DNA from: Phycicoccus avicenniae
GTDB lineage: Bacteria > Actinomycetota > Actinomycetes > Actinomycetales > Dermatophilaceae
Length of the DNA: 64,000 nucleotides
NCBI RefSeq assembly: GCF_018139485.1
Contig: NZ_JAGSNF010000019.1
Span: 1 to 64,000 of the forward strand
Reading direction: 5' to 3'
Below the pieces are notes generated by a model that was not told where the DNA came from, searched no databases, and saw only the letters and a list, made by a program, of their open reading frames with translations. Position 1 is the stretch's first letter; each line of letters opens with the position of its first letter. Below, one piece after another: positions 8,061-17,170 of this stretch. The position numbers and the translations under genes are program-made.

Positions 8061-8076
8061 GTGAGCAAGCGCTCAC
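8061..8076. promoter_or_regulatory. Perfect inverted repeat GTGAGC-4-GCTCAC, likely repressor site
   Basis: GTGAGC, four bases, GCTCAC, ending 25 bases before the ATG of the acyl-CoA dehydrogenase gene. TGAGC/GCTCA dyads are typical of TetR-type regulators of fatty acid degradation in actinomycetes (family knowledge), which fits the downstream gene. No such regulator is encoded nearby. Confidence 0.55.
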
Positions 8077-8101
8077 TTTGCGACGTCACGGAAGGACCGG
8101 C

Positions 8102-9973
8102 ATGGGTCACTACAAGAGCAACCTGCGGGACATCGAGTTCACCCTCTTCGAGGTCCTCGGACGGGGCGAGGTCCTCGGCAACGGCCCGTACGCCGACATC
8201 GACGCGGACACCGCGCGCGAGATGCTCAAGGAGGTCTCCCGGCTCGCGGAGCACGAGATCGCCGACTCCTTCGAGGACGCGGACCGCAACCCGCCGGTCT
8301 ACGACCCGCAGACCCAGACCGTGACGATGCCGGAGTCGTTCGCGAAGAGCTTCGCCGCCTACCGCGAGAGCGGCTTCTGGAACATCGACCTGCCCGCCGA
8401 GCTCGACGGCACCGTTACCCCGCCGAGCCTGCGCTGGGCCGTCAACGAGATGGTCCTCGGCGCCAACCCGGCGCTCGCGATGATGGCCGCCTCCTACTCC
8501 TTCGCCAAGCTGCTCTTCGAGCTCGGCACCGACGAGCAGAAGAAGCTCGCCCGGTGGATCGTCGAGAAGGGCTGGCACTGCACGATGGTGCTCACCGAGC
8601 CCGACGCCGGCTCCGACGTCGGCGCCGGCCGGGCCAAGGCGACGCCGAACGACGACGGCACCTGGACGATCACCGGGACCAAGCGCTTCATCACGAGCGC
8701 CGAGTCCGACATGGTCGACAACGTCGTCCACTTCGTCCTCGCCCGTCCCGAGGGCGCCGGCCCCGGGACGAAGGGCCTCTCGCTCTTCATCCTCTCCAAG
8801 TACGAGGTCGACCTCGAGACCGGCGAGCTCGGCGCCCGCAACGGCGTCTACGTGACGAACGTCGAGAAGAAGATGGGCCTGAAGGTCTCCCCGACCTGCG
8901 AGCTGACCTTCGGCGGCGAGCAGCCCGCCGTCGGCACCCTCTTCGGCGAGGCCCACGACGGCATCGCGCAGATGTTCCACGTCATCGAGAACGCCCGGAT
9001 GATGGTCGGCACGAAGGCCATCGCGACGCTGTCCACCGGCTACCTCAACGCCCTCGAGTACGCCAAGGAGCGCGTCCAAGGCGCCGACCTCACCCAGATG
9101 GCCGACAAGTCGGCGCCGCGGGTCACGATCACCCACCACCCCGACGTGCGGCGCTCGCTCATGCTGCAGAAGTCCTACGCCGAGGGCCTACGCGCGCTCG
9201 TGCTCTTCACCGCGACCCAGCAGGACGTCGTCGACCAGCACGTCCTCGCCACCGGTCGCCACGATTTCGAGAAGGGGTCCGCCGCGGACGTCGCGAACCG
9301 GGTCAACGACCTGCTGCTACCGATCGTCAAGGGACTGGGGTCGGAGCGGGCGTGGGTGCTGCTCGGCACCGAGTCGCTCCAGACGTTCGGCGGGTCCGGC
9401 TTCCTCCAGGACTACCCGGTCGAGCAGTACGTGCGCGACGCCAAGATCGACACCCTGTACGAGGGCACGACCGCGATCCAGGGCCTGGACTTCTTCTTCC
9501 GCAAGATCGTCCGGGACAAGGGGCAGGCACTGACCCACCTCGCGACCCAGATGCAGGAGTTCGCCAAGGACCTCGGTCGGCACGACGGGCGCATCGACCG
9601 CGAGCGCGAGCTCCTCGGCAAGGGCCTCGAGGACGTCCAGGGCATCCTCGGCTACATGGTCGACCGACTCATGGCGGCCGACCCCCGCCAGGGTGGCGAC
9701 ATCACGAACACCTACCTCATCGGCCAGAACACGACCCGGCTGCTGCTCGGCGCCGGTGACCTCGTCGTCGGCTGGCTCCTGCTGCGTCAGGCCGACGTGG
9801 CGCTGGACGCGCTCGCGAAGGGCGCCGAGGGGGCCGACCGCGACTTCTACGAGGGCAAGGTCGCCGCGGCGCAGTTCTTCGCGCGGCAGGTGCTGCCGCG
9901 GCTGGCCGCCGAGCGGGCGATGGCCGAGGCCACGGACAACGCGCTCATGGAGGTCCCCGAGTCCGCGTTCTGA
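8102..9973 (+). CDS. Acyl-CoA dehydrogenase, long FadE5-like form
   Basis: FAD-dependent dehydrogenase for the first step of fatty acyl-CoA beta-oxidation. At 623 residues it is far longer than the usual 380-400 and matches the FadE5-type enzymes with an added C-terminal domain. Signature 1 appears as [15 protein letters not shown]. Signature 2 is the block from [18 protein letters not shown] to the catalytic Glu454 in [12 protein letters not shown] helical C-terminal domain (from about residue 460, [14 protein letters not shown]) follows. GGAAGG precedes the ATG. Transcribed alone, with an operator-like dyad in front and a strong terminator behind. Confidence 0.93.
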   Translation: MGHYKSNLRDIEFTLFEVLGRGEVLGNGPYADIDADTAREMLKEVSRLAEHEIADSFEDADRNPPVYDPQTQTVTMPESFAKSFAAYRESGFWNIDLPAELDGTVTPPSLRWAVNEMVLGANPALAMMAASYSFAKLLFELGTDEQKKLARWIVEKGWHCTMVLTEPDAGSDVGAGRAKATPNDDGTWTITGTKRFITSAESDMVDNVVHFVLARPEGAGPGTKGLSLFILSKYEVDLETGELGARNGVYVTNVEKKMGLKVSPTCELTFGGEQPAVGTLFGEAHDGIAQMFHVIENARMMVGTKAIATLSTGYLNALEYAKERVQGADLTQMADKSAPRVTITHHPDVRRSLMLQKSYAEGLRALVLFTATQQDVVDQHVLATGRHDFEKGSAADVANRVNDLLLPIVKGLGSERAWVLLGTESLQTFGGSGFLQDYPVEQYVRDAKIDTLYEGTTAIQGLDFFFRKIVRDKGQALTHLATQMQEFAKDLGRHDGRIDRERELLGKGLEDVQGILGYMVDRLMAADPRQGGDITNTYLIGQNTTRLLLGAGDLVVGWLLLRQADVALDALAKGAEGADRDFYEGKVAAAQFFARQVLPRLAAERAMAEATDNALMEVPESAF

Positions 9974-10072
9974 CGACCCGCGTCCTGCCGGCCCGCATCC
10001 TCACAGTCCGCGGGCCCGCGATCGGTGGGGTCCGCGATCCGTCGGGGCTGGACTCCGGCACGGCTCCCGCCC

Positions 10073-10116
10073 ACGACGAACGGCCCGCCCCACTTCGGGG
10101 GCGGGCCGTTCGTCGT
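10073..10116. terminator. Bidirectional terminator hairpin
   Basis: Perfect 19-bp arms (10073-10091 and 10098-10116) around the loop ACTTCG. It is positioned between the converging acyl-CoA dehydrogenase gene and the DUF6458 gene. Confidence 0.85.
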
Positions 10117-10158
10117 CGTCCGGGACCGACCTGGGCGGCTGCGGCAGAGCGGTGTCGG

Positions 10159-10416
10159 TCAGTGGTTCTCGATGTCGGTGCGGTCCACGCGTGTGCCGGT
10201 GGCCGGGTCGACGTGGCTCTCGCGGGTCGTCGTGACCCGACCGGCGCGGCGGCTGCTCGCCTGCTGCACGAACGACAGGACGATCGCGAGGACGCCGCCG
10301 ATGAGCAGGATGATCCCGATGACGTAGAGGTTGATCCCCGCGACGGTCGTGCTCCCGACCGCGAAGACGAGGATCGCGCCGAGGACGAGAAGGAAGATGC
10401 CGAGTCCGATGTACAT
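10159..10416 (-). CDS. DUF6458 family small membrane protein
   Basis: 85-residue actinobacterial protein of unknown function. It has two hydrophobic helices (MYIGLGIFLLVLGAILVFAV and VIGIILLIGGVLAIVLSFV) joined by a short loop. A polar C-terminal tail with an SSRRAGRVTTTRE segment and an acidic, Thr-rich end follows. A strong ribosome site (GAGGAG) lies just before the ATG. Ninety bases separate it from another small membrane protein gene on the same strand. Confidence 0.8.
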   Translation of the reverse strand: MYIGLGIFLLVLGAILVFAVGSTTVAGINLYVIGIILLIGGVLAIVLSFVQQASSRRAGRVTTTRESHVDPATGTRVDRTDIENH

Positions 10417-10506
10417 GGGGTCTCCTCTGTGGGACGGGATCGGCTGACCGTCCGACCGTACCGCCCCTGACCTCGACTGTCTAACGTTTGTCGATTCTTC
10501 CTCGGG

Positions 10507-10701
10507 TCAGAACAGACCGCCGCGGTCCGCCTGCCGCGTGTGCTGGGCGGCCGCGGACTCCGCGGAGACCGGCGCGTCCGAGGAGCCGGAGCGCCCCGGC
10601 AGGGAGTGCCGTCGACGACTCGCCTGGTACGTCCAGACGACGAGCCCGGCGACGACGAGCACCGCCATGAGTCCCAGGATGATCGCGCCTGCGATGGTCA
10701 T
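10507..10701 (-). CDS. Small single-helix membrane protein, unknown
   Basis: 64 residues, not recognised. One N-terminal hydrophobic segment (MTIAGAIILGLMAVLVVAGL) is followed by a basic stop-transfer stretch (SRRRHS) and a polar tail, so it is probably anchored with the tail inside. Coding is supported by codon bias and a GGGGG-type ribosome site before the ATG. The same-strand DUF6458 gene downstream may be co-transcribed. A false call is possible at this length. Confidence 0.55.
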   Translation of the reverse strand: MTIAGAIILGLMAVLVVAGLVVWTYQASRRRHSLPGRSGSSDAPVSAESAAAQHTRQADRGGLF

Positions 10702-10834
10702 CGCGTTCCCCCTCCCCTGTCACGTGGGCCGTGACCTCGTGGACCGCCCATCCTCCCAGCGGCGACGAGGCGTGTCCACAGGTCGTGGGCGACCGGGCCC
10801 CACACCGCGGTCAACCCGGCGCGGGCGTCGACCC

Positions 10835-12199
10835 TCAGACGAAGGAGCCGGGGTTGAGGATGCCCTGCGGGTCGAGCGCCGCCTTGACCTTGCGGTTGAG
10901 CGCCATGACGTCGGGACCCACCTGGTCCTCGAGGCAGCCCTTCTTCATCCGGCCGACACCGTGCTCGCCGGTGATCGTGCCGCCGAGGCGGATGGCCGCG
11001 TGCATGACGTCGTCGAAGGCGAGCCGGGCCCGCCGCTCGGAGTCGGCGTCGCCCGCGTCGTAGACGATCGCGGGGTGGGTGTTGCCGTCGCCGGCGTGCG
11101 CGACGACCGGGATCTCGACGTCGTGCCGCTGGCCGATGGCCTCGATCTCGGCGAGCAGCTCCGGCAGCTGAGGCACGGGGACGCCGACGTCCTCCGGCAG
11201 GACGGACCCCCGCGGCTCGAGCGCCGTGAAATGGATCCGCCGCGCCTGGACGAACATCTCGCCGTCCTCGGGGTCGTCGGTGTCGAGGACCTCCTTCGCG
11301 CCGTGCAGCTCACACGCGGCGACGATGGCGGCCACCTCGTCCGCCCGGGTCGCGCCCGGGGCGTCGGACTGGACGAGCAGCAGCGCACCCGCGTCCCGGT
11401 CCAGCCCCATCGGCCGGAAGTCCTCGACCGCGTTGATCGACGCGCGGTCCATCAGCTCGACCATCGACGCCCGCACGCTGCGCCCGAGCTCGACGACGGC
11501 GGCCGCCGCGTCCGCCACGGTCGGGAACGTCGCGACGACCGTCGAGCTCGGCTGCTGCGCCGGGACGAGCCGCAGCACCGCCTTCGTGACGATCCCGAGC
11601 GTGCCCTCCGAGCCGACGAACAGCTTGAGGAGGGACAGCCCCGCGACGTCCTTGATCCGCTTGCCGCCGAGCGTGACCAGCGTGCCGTCGGCGAGGACGA
11701 CGTCCATCCCGAGCACGTAGTCCGTCGTCACGCCGTACTTCACGCAGCAGAGCCCGCCCGCGTTCGTCGCCACGTTGCCACCGATCGAGCAGATCTCGTA
11801 CGACGACGGGTCCGGCGGGTACCAGAGCCCCTCGGCGGCCGCGGCCCGCTTCACCTCGACGTTGAAGGCCCCCGGCTCGACGACGGCGACCCGGGAGTCG
11901 GTGTCGATCTCGACGCGGTTCATCCGCTCGAGGCTGAGGGTCACGCACCCGTCGACGGCCATCGAGCCGCCCGAGAGCGACGTGCCCGCACCCCGGGGGA
12001 CCACGCCGATGCCGTGGCGCGCGGCCCAACGGACCGTCTCCTGGACGTGCTCGGCGGACTCGGCACGGACCGCGGCGAGCGGCATGCCCGCCCCCGCGTC
12101 GTGCGTCCAGTCGTGCCGGTACTTCTCGAGCGCGGCCTCGTCGGTGGTCACCACCCCGTCGGGGAGGGCGTCCGCGAGCTCCTTGACGACGTCGTCCAT
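10835..12199 (-). CDS. FAD-linked oxidase, GlcD / D-lactate dehydrogenase type
   Basis: Flavoprotein oxidising a 2-hydroxy acid such as glycolate or D-lactate to the 2-oxo acid. The 454-residue product has the PCMH FAD-binding fold: PRGAGTSLSGG near residue 75, SIGGNVATNAGG near 140 and GSEGTLGIVTKAV near 195. The C-terminal FAD-oxidase domain carries HAGDGNTHP and GEHGVGRMKK. GlcE/GlcF partners are absent, which favours the single-subunit D-lactate dehydrogenase-like form. The ATG at 12199 follows GTGGGAACC; the GTG nine bases upstream is less likely. Confidence 0.9.
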   Translation of the reverse strand: MDDVVKELADALPDGVVTTDEAALEKYRHDWTHDAGAGMPLAAVRAESAEHVQETVRWAARHGIGVVPRGAGTSLSGGSMAVDGCVTLSLERMNRVEIDTDSRVAVVEPGAFNVEVKRAAAAEGLWYPPDPSSYEICSIGGNVATNAGGLCCVKYGVTTDYVLGMDVVLADGTLVTLGGKRIKDVAGLSLLKLFVGSEGTLGIVTKAVLRLVPAQQPSSTVVATFPTVADAAAAVVELGRSVRASMVELMDRASINAVEDFRPMGLDRDAGALLLVQSDAPGATRADEVAAIVAACELHGAKEVLDTDDPEDGEMFVQARRIHFTALEPRGSVLPEDVGVPVPQLPELLAEIEAIGQRHDVEIPVVAHAGDGNTHPAIVYDAGDADSERRARLAFDDVMHAAIRLGGTITGEHGVGRMKKGCLEDQVGPDVMALNRKVKAALDPQGILNPGSFV

Positions 12200-12238
12200 G
12201 GTTCCCACTCTCGCACGCCGACCCCCCGGACAGGCGGG

Positions 12239-13045
12239 TCAGAGGCGGCGGTCGGCGAGGACGGGGAAGGCGTCCCGGTACTCGGCGGTGGTCGACAGGT
12301 CCAGGTCGACGGACAGGACGGCCTCGTCGGTGTGCGCCAGCTCGCCCATCACCTCACCCGCCGCGGTGACGACCTGGGTGTGCCCGCCCATCGGGGTCCG
12401 GGCGTGCGTCCCGCCGGTGTTGACGGCGACGAGCGCGGCCTGGTTCTCCACCGCCCGCGCCCGCCCGAACATCGTCCAGTGCGCCACCCGGGCCGCAGGC
12501 CAGGCCGCGGGCACGACGAACAGCTCGGCGCCGGCCTCCTGCTGGAGGCGGTACAGCTCCGGGAAGCGCAGGTCGTAGCACGTCGACAGCCCGGTCCGGA
12601 CGGTGCCGCCCGCCCCGTCCGGCAGGTCGACGACGACGACCTCGGTCCCGGCCTCCATGAGCCGCGGCTCGCCCGAGCCGAACCCGAACCGGTGCACCTT
12701 GCGGTAGTGGGCGAGCAGCGTGCCGTCGCCGTCGAACAGCAGCGAGGTGTTCGCGAGGTCGTTGCCGTCCGGCCCCGGCTCGGGCAGCCGCTCGACGAAG
12801 GAGCCGGCGTGCAGCGTCGTGCCGACGGTGCGGGCGAGGTCGGCCATCGCCGCGGCGAACGGACCGTCGAGGGGCTCGGCCTGCTCGGCCCACCGGCGGT
12901 ACCCGAAGCCCGTCGGAGCCCACAGCTCGGGGAGGACGACGAGGTCGTGGTCGGCGTGCTCGCGGACGAGGCCCGCGGCCCGGGCCACCCGGTCGGCGGC
13001 GGGCTCGGCGTCTTCGTAGGACAGCTGGACGGCGGCGACACGCAT
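12239..13045 (-). CDS. Carbon-nitrogen hydrolase (omega-amidase / NIT2-like)
   Basis: Nitrilase-superfamily amidase of 268 residues; likely a 2-oxoglutaramate-type or general omega-amidase. The Glu-Lys-Cys triad is visible: VVLPELWAP (Glu), AHYRKVHRFGF (Lys) and STCYDLRFPELYR (Cys). The start MRVAAVQLSY is the normal family N-terminus. It lies 39 bp downstream of the oxidase start and 61 bp after the CopD-CtaG gene on the same strand, so it could share a transcript, but no functional link is evident. Confidence 0.9.
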   Translation of the reverse strand: MRVAAVQLSYEDAEPAADRVARAAGLVREHADHDLVVLPELWAPTGFGYRRWAEQAEPLDGPFAAAMADLARTVGTTLHAGSFVERLPEPGPDGNDLANTSLLFDGDGTLLAHYRKVHRFGFGSGEPRLMEAGTEVVVVDLPDGAGGTVRTGLSTCYDLRFPELYRLQQEAGAELFVVPAAWPAARVAHWTMFGRARAVENQAALVAVNTGGTHARTPMGGHTQVVTAAGEVMGELAHTDEAVLSVDLDLSTTAEYRDAFPVLADRRL

Positions 13046-13106
13046 CGGGCCATCCTCGCGCACCCTGGCCCGTCGATGCACGCCGCCGCGGGTCGCCTGC
13101 GAGCGG

Positions 13107-15095
13107 TCAGCGCTCGAGCCGCTCCGCCTCCTCCTTGAGCCGCGCGAGCCGGGCGTTGTAGGCCTCGAGCTCCGCGTTGCCGTCCCGGTCGGCCTTGCGG
13201 TCCCGGCGCGCCGCCTCGCTGCGGTCCCGCCGGTACCACTGCGCCGCGACGACGACCGCGAGGGTGAGGGTCGGGGCCTCCCCGATGCCCCACGCGATCT
13301 CACCGGCGGTGTGCTGGTCGGCGAGCGGGTCGGTGAGCCACGACAGGTCGAGCACCCGGAAGAACTCGGGCGCGAGCAGGCTGCGGCTCTCGGTGAGCGC
13401 GACGCCGAAGAAGGCGTGGAACGACACCGTCGCGAAGAGGATGACGAGCAGGGCGAGCGGCGGCCAGCGGCGCACCCCCGGGTCGACGCCGATCATCACC
13501 CAGACGAAGAGGTACCCGGTGAGGAAGAAGTGGGCCATCATCAGCAGGTGGCCCGTGTGGGTCGTGAGCGCCAGCTCGAAGAGGCCCGTGTAGTAGAACG
13601 CCGCGAGGCTGAAGAAGAAGAGCGCCGCGGCGACGACCGGGTTCGACAGCCCCCGCATCGCCCGCGAGTGGACGACCTCGAGGAGCACCTCCCGCGGCCC
13701 CCACGTCCGGTCCGGCCGGCTCGGCAGCGCGCGCAGGGCGAGGGTCACGGGCGCGGCCGGCACGAGGAGGAGCGGGACGATCATCGCGACCGCCATGTGC
13801 ATCACCATGTGGGCGCTGAACATCACCCGGCCCCAGATGCCCGGTGCCCCGCACGTGGCCCACACGAAGAGCGCCCAGCCGAGGACCCACAGGACGGTCC
13901 GCAGCACCGGCCACGCGTCGCCGCGGCCGCGCAGCCGGCGGACCCCGGCGACGTAGAGGCCCACCGCGAGGACGGCGATGCCGATGAACAGCCAGTCCAG
14001 ACGCCAGGCGGTGAACCAGTCGCCCGCCGTGATCGGCCCGGGGTCGGGGAAACCGGTGAGCTCGAGGACCCGGCTGGGGTCGGGGAGCGCGTCCGGGACC
14101 GGCGGGACGCTGCGGGCGAGGACGGCGGACAGCCCGGTGGCGGCGCCCATGAGCGCGACCTCGAGGACGGCGAGACGGGCGAAGGCCCGCCCGTCAGACG
14201 GGTCCGCCGTGAGCCGCCCGACGATGCCCCGCCGCTGGCGCCACCCGAGGGCCCCGAGCGCGACGAGGGCGCTGACCTTGAGGAGCACGACGGCGCCGTA
14301 GGGCGTCGCGAGCCCGGCGGGCGTCCCGATCCGGATCACCGCCTGGAGCGTCCCGGACAGCGCGACCGCGACGAACGCCCACAGCGCGAGGCTGGAGAAG
14401 CGGGCGACGGACACCCCGAGGTCCTTGCCCAGCCGGGGCCGCAGGACGACGAGCGCGGACAGGCCGCCGACCCACACGACGACCCCGAGGAGATGGACGG
14501 CGAGTCCGTTGACCGCGTCCTCGTGGCTCGCCGACCCGGCGGCGTGCCCGGTGAGGGACTGCACGACGATCCCGACGAGGGCGGCGACGCACGTCCAGGC
14601 CATCGCGGCCCGGGTCGCCACGAGCTGGGCCGCGACGGCGGTCACGAGCGCGAGGAGCAGCGAGACGAGCAGCACGCGCGTGACGTCGAGCTCCCACGTG
14701 AAGGCGAGGAGCTGGTCGAGGAAGCCGGGAGCCGTGGGCGGGACCCCCGCGAGGTCGGCGAAGGTGAGGACGAGCTGCAGGGCCGCCGCGCCGACCCAGA
14801 CGAGGGCGACGGCCCCCGCGGCCCGGGCGGCTGCGCGCCGCCGGTCGGTGGAGCGGCGCTCGGGGACGACGAAGGCGGCGAGCCCGAGGAGGCCGACGAC
14901 GGTGACGGACGCGAGGATCGCCACGGCGTCGACGACCGGCACGCCCCAGCGCACGACGGGTCCGGGGTCCGCGAGCGCGAGCGGGTCGACGGCCCCGGTG
15001 ACGACGGCCGCCGGGACGAGGGCGACGAGGGCGGCCCCGACGGCGACGGCGAGCGGCCGGGCGGGGCTGACGGCCGTGCCGTCCTGGGCGGACAT
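13107..15095 (-). CDS. CopD-CtaG fusion membrane protein (copper delivery / cytochrome oxidase assembly)
   Basis: 662-residue polytopic membrane protein. The N-terminal half has a CopD-like set of helices (HLLGVVVWVGGLSALVVL, residues about 185-330), associated with copper uptake. The C-terminal half is a CtaG-like domain (MVMHMAVAMIVPLLLVP, HTGHLLMMAHFFLTGYLFVWVM, ATVSFHAFFGVAL) with conserved membrane histidines, found in actinobacterial aa3 oxidase assembly factors. A charged cytoplasmic tail follows. This fusion is common in actinomycetes. It is divergent from the isomerase gene, with only 26 bp between the starts. Confidence 0.9.
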   Translation of the reverse strand: MSAQDGTAVSPARPLAVAVGAALVALVPAAVVTGAVDPLALADPGPVVRWGVPVVDAVAILASVTVVGLLGLAAFVVPERRSTDRRRAAARAAGAVALVWVGAAALQLVLTFADLAGVPPTAPGFLDQLLAFTWELDVTRVLLVSLLLALVTAVAAQLVATRAAMAWTCVAALVGIVVQSLTGHAAGSASHEDAVNGLAVHLLGVVVWVGGLSALVVLRPRLGKDLGVSVARFSSLALWAFVAVALSGTLQAVIRIGTPAGLATPYGAVVLLKVSALVALGALGWRQRRGIVGRLTADPSDGRAFARLAVLEVALMGAATGLSAVLARSVPPVPDALPDPSRVLELTGFPDPGPITAGDWFTAWRLDWLFIGIAVLAVGLYVAGVRRLRGRGDAWPVLRTVLWVLGWALFVWATCGAPGIWGRVMFSAHMVMHMAVAMIVPLLLVPAAPVTLALRALPSRPDRTWGPREVLLEVVHSRAMRGLSNPVVAAALFFFSLAAFYYTGLFELALTTHTGHLLMMAHFFLTGYLFVWVMIGVDPGVRRWPPLALLVILFATVSFHAFFGVALTESRSLLAPEFFRVLDLSWLTDPLADQHTAGEIAWGIGEAPTLTLAVVVAAQWYRRDRSEAARRDRKADRDGNAELEAYNARLARLKEEAERLER

Positions 15096-15121
15096 GCCAC
15101 CAGCGTAGGTAGTGTGACGAC

Positions 15122-15970
15122 ATGCCGCTGCACCCGCCGCCGCCCTCGACCTTCCCCGAGATCGTCGCGGCCTGGGCGCAGACCGTGCAGTCGGTCGTCG
15201 ACCTGGGGCGCACGATCCGCCCGGACGACGCGGGCCTCGCCACCGACTGCCCCGGGTGGACCGTCCAGGACCAGATCGCCCACGTCGCGAGCGCCGAGGC
15301 CGGGATCGCCGGCGAGGCCACCCCCGACGTCGACGTCTCGGGCCTGCCGCACGTCCGTTCCGAGTTCGGGGCCTGGATCGAGAAGCTCGTCGAGTCCCGC
15401 CGCGGCCGGACCCTCGAGGACGTCCTCGACGAGCTCGAGTGGCGGCTCGCGGAGCGCCTCGAGGTCTACCGCGGAGAGGGCGTCAACGGCGAGGAGCCGG
15501 TCCGGGGGCCGTTCGGTCCGACGACGCTGCGCGACCTCGTGACGACGCGGACCTTCGACGTGTGGATGCACGAGCAGGACCTCCGTGAGGCGCTCGAGCG
15601 GCCCGGCGGGCTCGACTCCCCGGCCGCCGCGTCCAGCGTCGCCGTCCTCTTCCGCGGTCTCGGCCGGGTCGTCGCGAAGGACGCCGCCGTGCCGCCGGGG
15701 CACGCCGTCGTGCTCGACCTCACCGGGCCGACGGTCGGCCGCGACGGGGTGCGGGTCGAGGCCCAGGACGGGCGCAACGTCGGGGTGCCGCTGTTCACCG
15801 GCGGCACCGAGGAGCACGAGGACGTCGTGACGACGTCGCTCTCGATGTCGACCCGGGTCGCGATGCGGCTCGCGGGCGGGCGCCGCGCCCCGGAGGACCT
15901 CCACGTCACCGTCTCCGGCGACGAGGACGTCGCGGCCGCCGTCCTCACGGCGATGGCCATCACCCCCTGA
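15122..15970 (+). CDS. Maleylpyruvate isomerase family mycothiol-dependent enzyme
   Basis: 282-residue member of the DinB-like/MDMPI superfamily, probably a mycothiol-dependent transferase or isomerase; the substrate cannot be read from sequence. The four-helix N-terminal domain contains DCPGWTVQDQIAHVAS with a metal-ligand histidine, and TRTFDVWMHEQDLREAL with the second histidine and acidic partner, the typical metal site. The C-terminal domain (from about residue 190) is the SCP2-like MDMPI-C region. The ATG is preceded by only a short spacer after the divergent CopD-CtaG gene. Confidence 0.88.
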   Translation: MPLHPPPPSTFPEIVAAWAQTVQSVVDLGRTIRPDDAGLATDCPGWTVQDQIAHVASAEAGIAGEATPDVDVSGLPHVRSEFGAWIEKLVESRRGRTLEDVLDELEWRLAERLEVYRGEGVNGEEPVRGPFGPTTLRDLVTTRTFDVWMHEQDLREALERPGGLDSPAAASSVAVLFRGLGRVVAKDAAVPPGHAVVLDLTGPTVGRDGVRVEAQDGRNVGVPLFTGGTEEHEDVVTTSLSMSTRVAMRLAGGRRAPEDLHVTVSGDEDVAAAVLTAMAITP

Positions 15971-16065
15971 CACCCACGCACCGTCCCGCCCCTGGCCACG
16001 CCGTCCGACCGCCGAGCCTCCGCCTCCAAGAGCCCCTCCCCGCCCCCGACCCCAGCGAGGACCCG

Positions 16066-16542
16066 ATGACCACCTTCACGACCTCGACCCGCAACGAGGC
16101 CGTCGTCACGGCGACGCCCGAGGAGGTCTGGGCCAAGATCAGCGACCCGGACACCGTCGCCCGCCTCACCCCGTTCCTCGAGCGGGTCACCGAGCGCGGC
16201 GAGCACTGGGTGTGGGAGCTGCAGAAGATCCCGATCCTCGGGAAGTCCTTCTCCTTCACCTTCACGGAGCGGATGAGCTTCGACGAGCCACGGCGGATGG
16301 AGTTCCACCACGACCCGGACGCCGCCGACGGCAAGGAGTCGGCCGCCGTCGAAGGCTGGTACGACCTGAGCGAGCACGAGGACGGCACCCGGCTCGAGAC
16401 CTCGATGGAGATCAGTGTCGACCTGCCGTTCCCCAAGATCGCCCGCTCCGGCGTCCAGGCCGGGATGAAGGGCGTCGTCGGCGGGATGGGCCAGCGCTTC
16501 GCGCAGAACCTGCTCCGCGAGCTCGGGGCCTCCGAGGCCTGA
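16066..16542 (+). CDS. SRPBCC (START-like) family protein, DUF2505-like
   Basis: 158-residue single-domain protein with the polyketide-cyclase/START fold: VVTATPEEVWAKISDPDTV at the N-terminus, central strands (WVWELQKIPILGKSFSF, MEFHHDP) and a long C-terminal helix with GMGQRFAQNLLREL. These bind hydrophobic ligands; no catalytic residues are predictable. GCGAGGA precedes the ATG. It may be read with the isomerase gene (95 bp gap). Confidence 0.8.
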   Translation: MTTFTTSTRNEAVVTATPEEVWAKISDPDTVARLTPFLERVTERGEHWVWELQKIPILGKSFSFTFTERMSFDEPRRMEFHHDPDAADGKESAAVEGWYDLSEHEDGTRLETSMEISVDLPFPKIARSGVQAGMKGVVGGMGQRFAQNLLRELGASEA

Positions 16543-16654
16543 CCCGGCCCGGGTCCGGGCGCCACGCCGGCACCACGTCGTCGCCGTACCGGCACCGCTC
16601 GGGCCGACGACGACGGCATGTCCGCCCGTGCGGGAATGTCACCCGCCCCTTGAT

Positions 16655-16675
16655 AGTTGTATGCTGCAAGCAACT
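16655..16675. promoter_or_regulatory. Imperfect palindrome before the MarR gene, likely autoregulatory operator
   Basis: A 21-bp dyad centred at 16665 has outer arms AGTTG/CAACT and inner TGC/GCA matches. It lies in a short A/T-rich island 19 bases before the GTG start and just after a TTGATA element that could be a -35 box. MarR repressors usually bind such sites in their own promoters. Confidence 0.55.
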
Positions 16676-16693
16676 GATCAGAGAGGAGCGCCC

Positions 16694-17170
16694 GTGCCGA
16701 CCACCGACACGACCCGGCCGGTCACGACCGACCTCGGGGACCAGCTCGTCCGCGTCGTCAAGCTGCTCACGGTGGCGCGCCAGCGCCAGCCCCGCCAGCA
16801 CCCGCTCGTCGACCCGATGGCCTACCCCCTGCTGCACCACCTGGCGCAGGGCCCGATGCGGGTGTCCGCACTGGCCGAGGCCGTCCATGCCGACGTGTCG
16901 ACGGTGAGCCGGCAGGTGAGCACCCTCGTCGACCTCGGCTTCGTCGAGCGTGGCCCCGACCCCGAGGACCGGCGGGCCCACGCCCTGTCGATCGGCGAGT
17001 CCGGGCTCGGCCTGCTCGCCGACATCCGGGCCGGGCGGGACCGCTGGCTCCGGCAGCTCCTCACCGACTGGACGGACGACGACGTCCGCGACCTCACCGG
17101 CCACCTGGCGCGTCTCGCCGGGGACCTCGAGACCCACCTGACCACCACGACCCAGAGGGACGACGCATGA
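16694..17170 (+). CDS. MarR-family transcriptional regulator
   Basis: 158-residue winged-helix repressor, probably ligand-responsive and controlling the exporter that overlaps its stop codon. The winged helix-turn-helix is visible as PLLHHLAQGPMRVSALAEAV and DVSTVSRQVSTLVDLG, followed by the wing VERGPDPEDRRAHALSI. The GTG start was chosen because GAGAGGAGCG lies six bases upstream and the upstream extension overlaps the operator. The stop overlaps the ATG of the transporter (ATGA), so the two are translationally coupled. Confidence 0.9.
   Translation: MPTTDTTRPVTTDLGDQLVRVVKLLTVARQRQPRQHPLVDPMAYPLLHHLAQGPMRVSALAEAVHADVSTVSRQVSTLVDLGFVERGPDPEDRRAHALSIGESGLGLLADIRAGRDRWLRQLLTDWTDDDVRDLTGHLARLAGDLETHLTTTTQRDDA

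Noticed and set aside
6922-8064. 380-codon plus-strand frame after the hairpin
   Set aside because: Antisense to the DUF6584-like gene, whose TPR-like helices and membrane segment make sense only on the minus strand.
10538-13138. 866-codon plus-strand open frame
   Set aside because: Antisense to the GlcD-type oxidase and amidase genes; composition is Asp/Arg/Val-rich shadow sequence without any domain.
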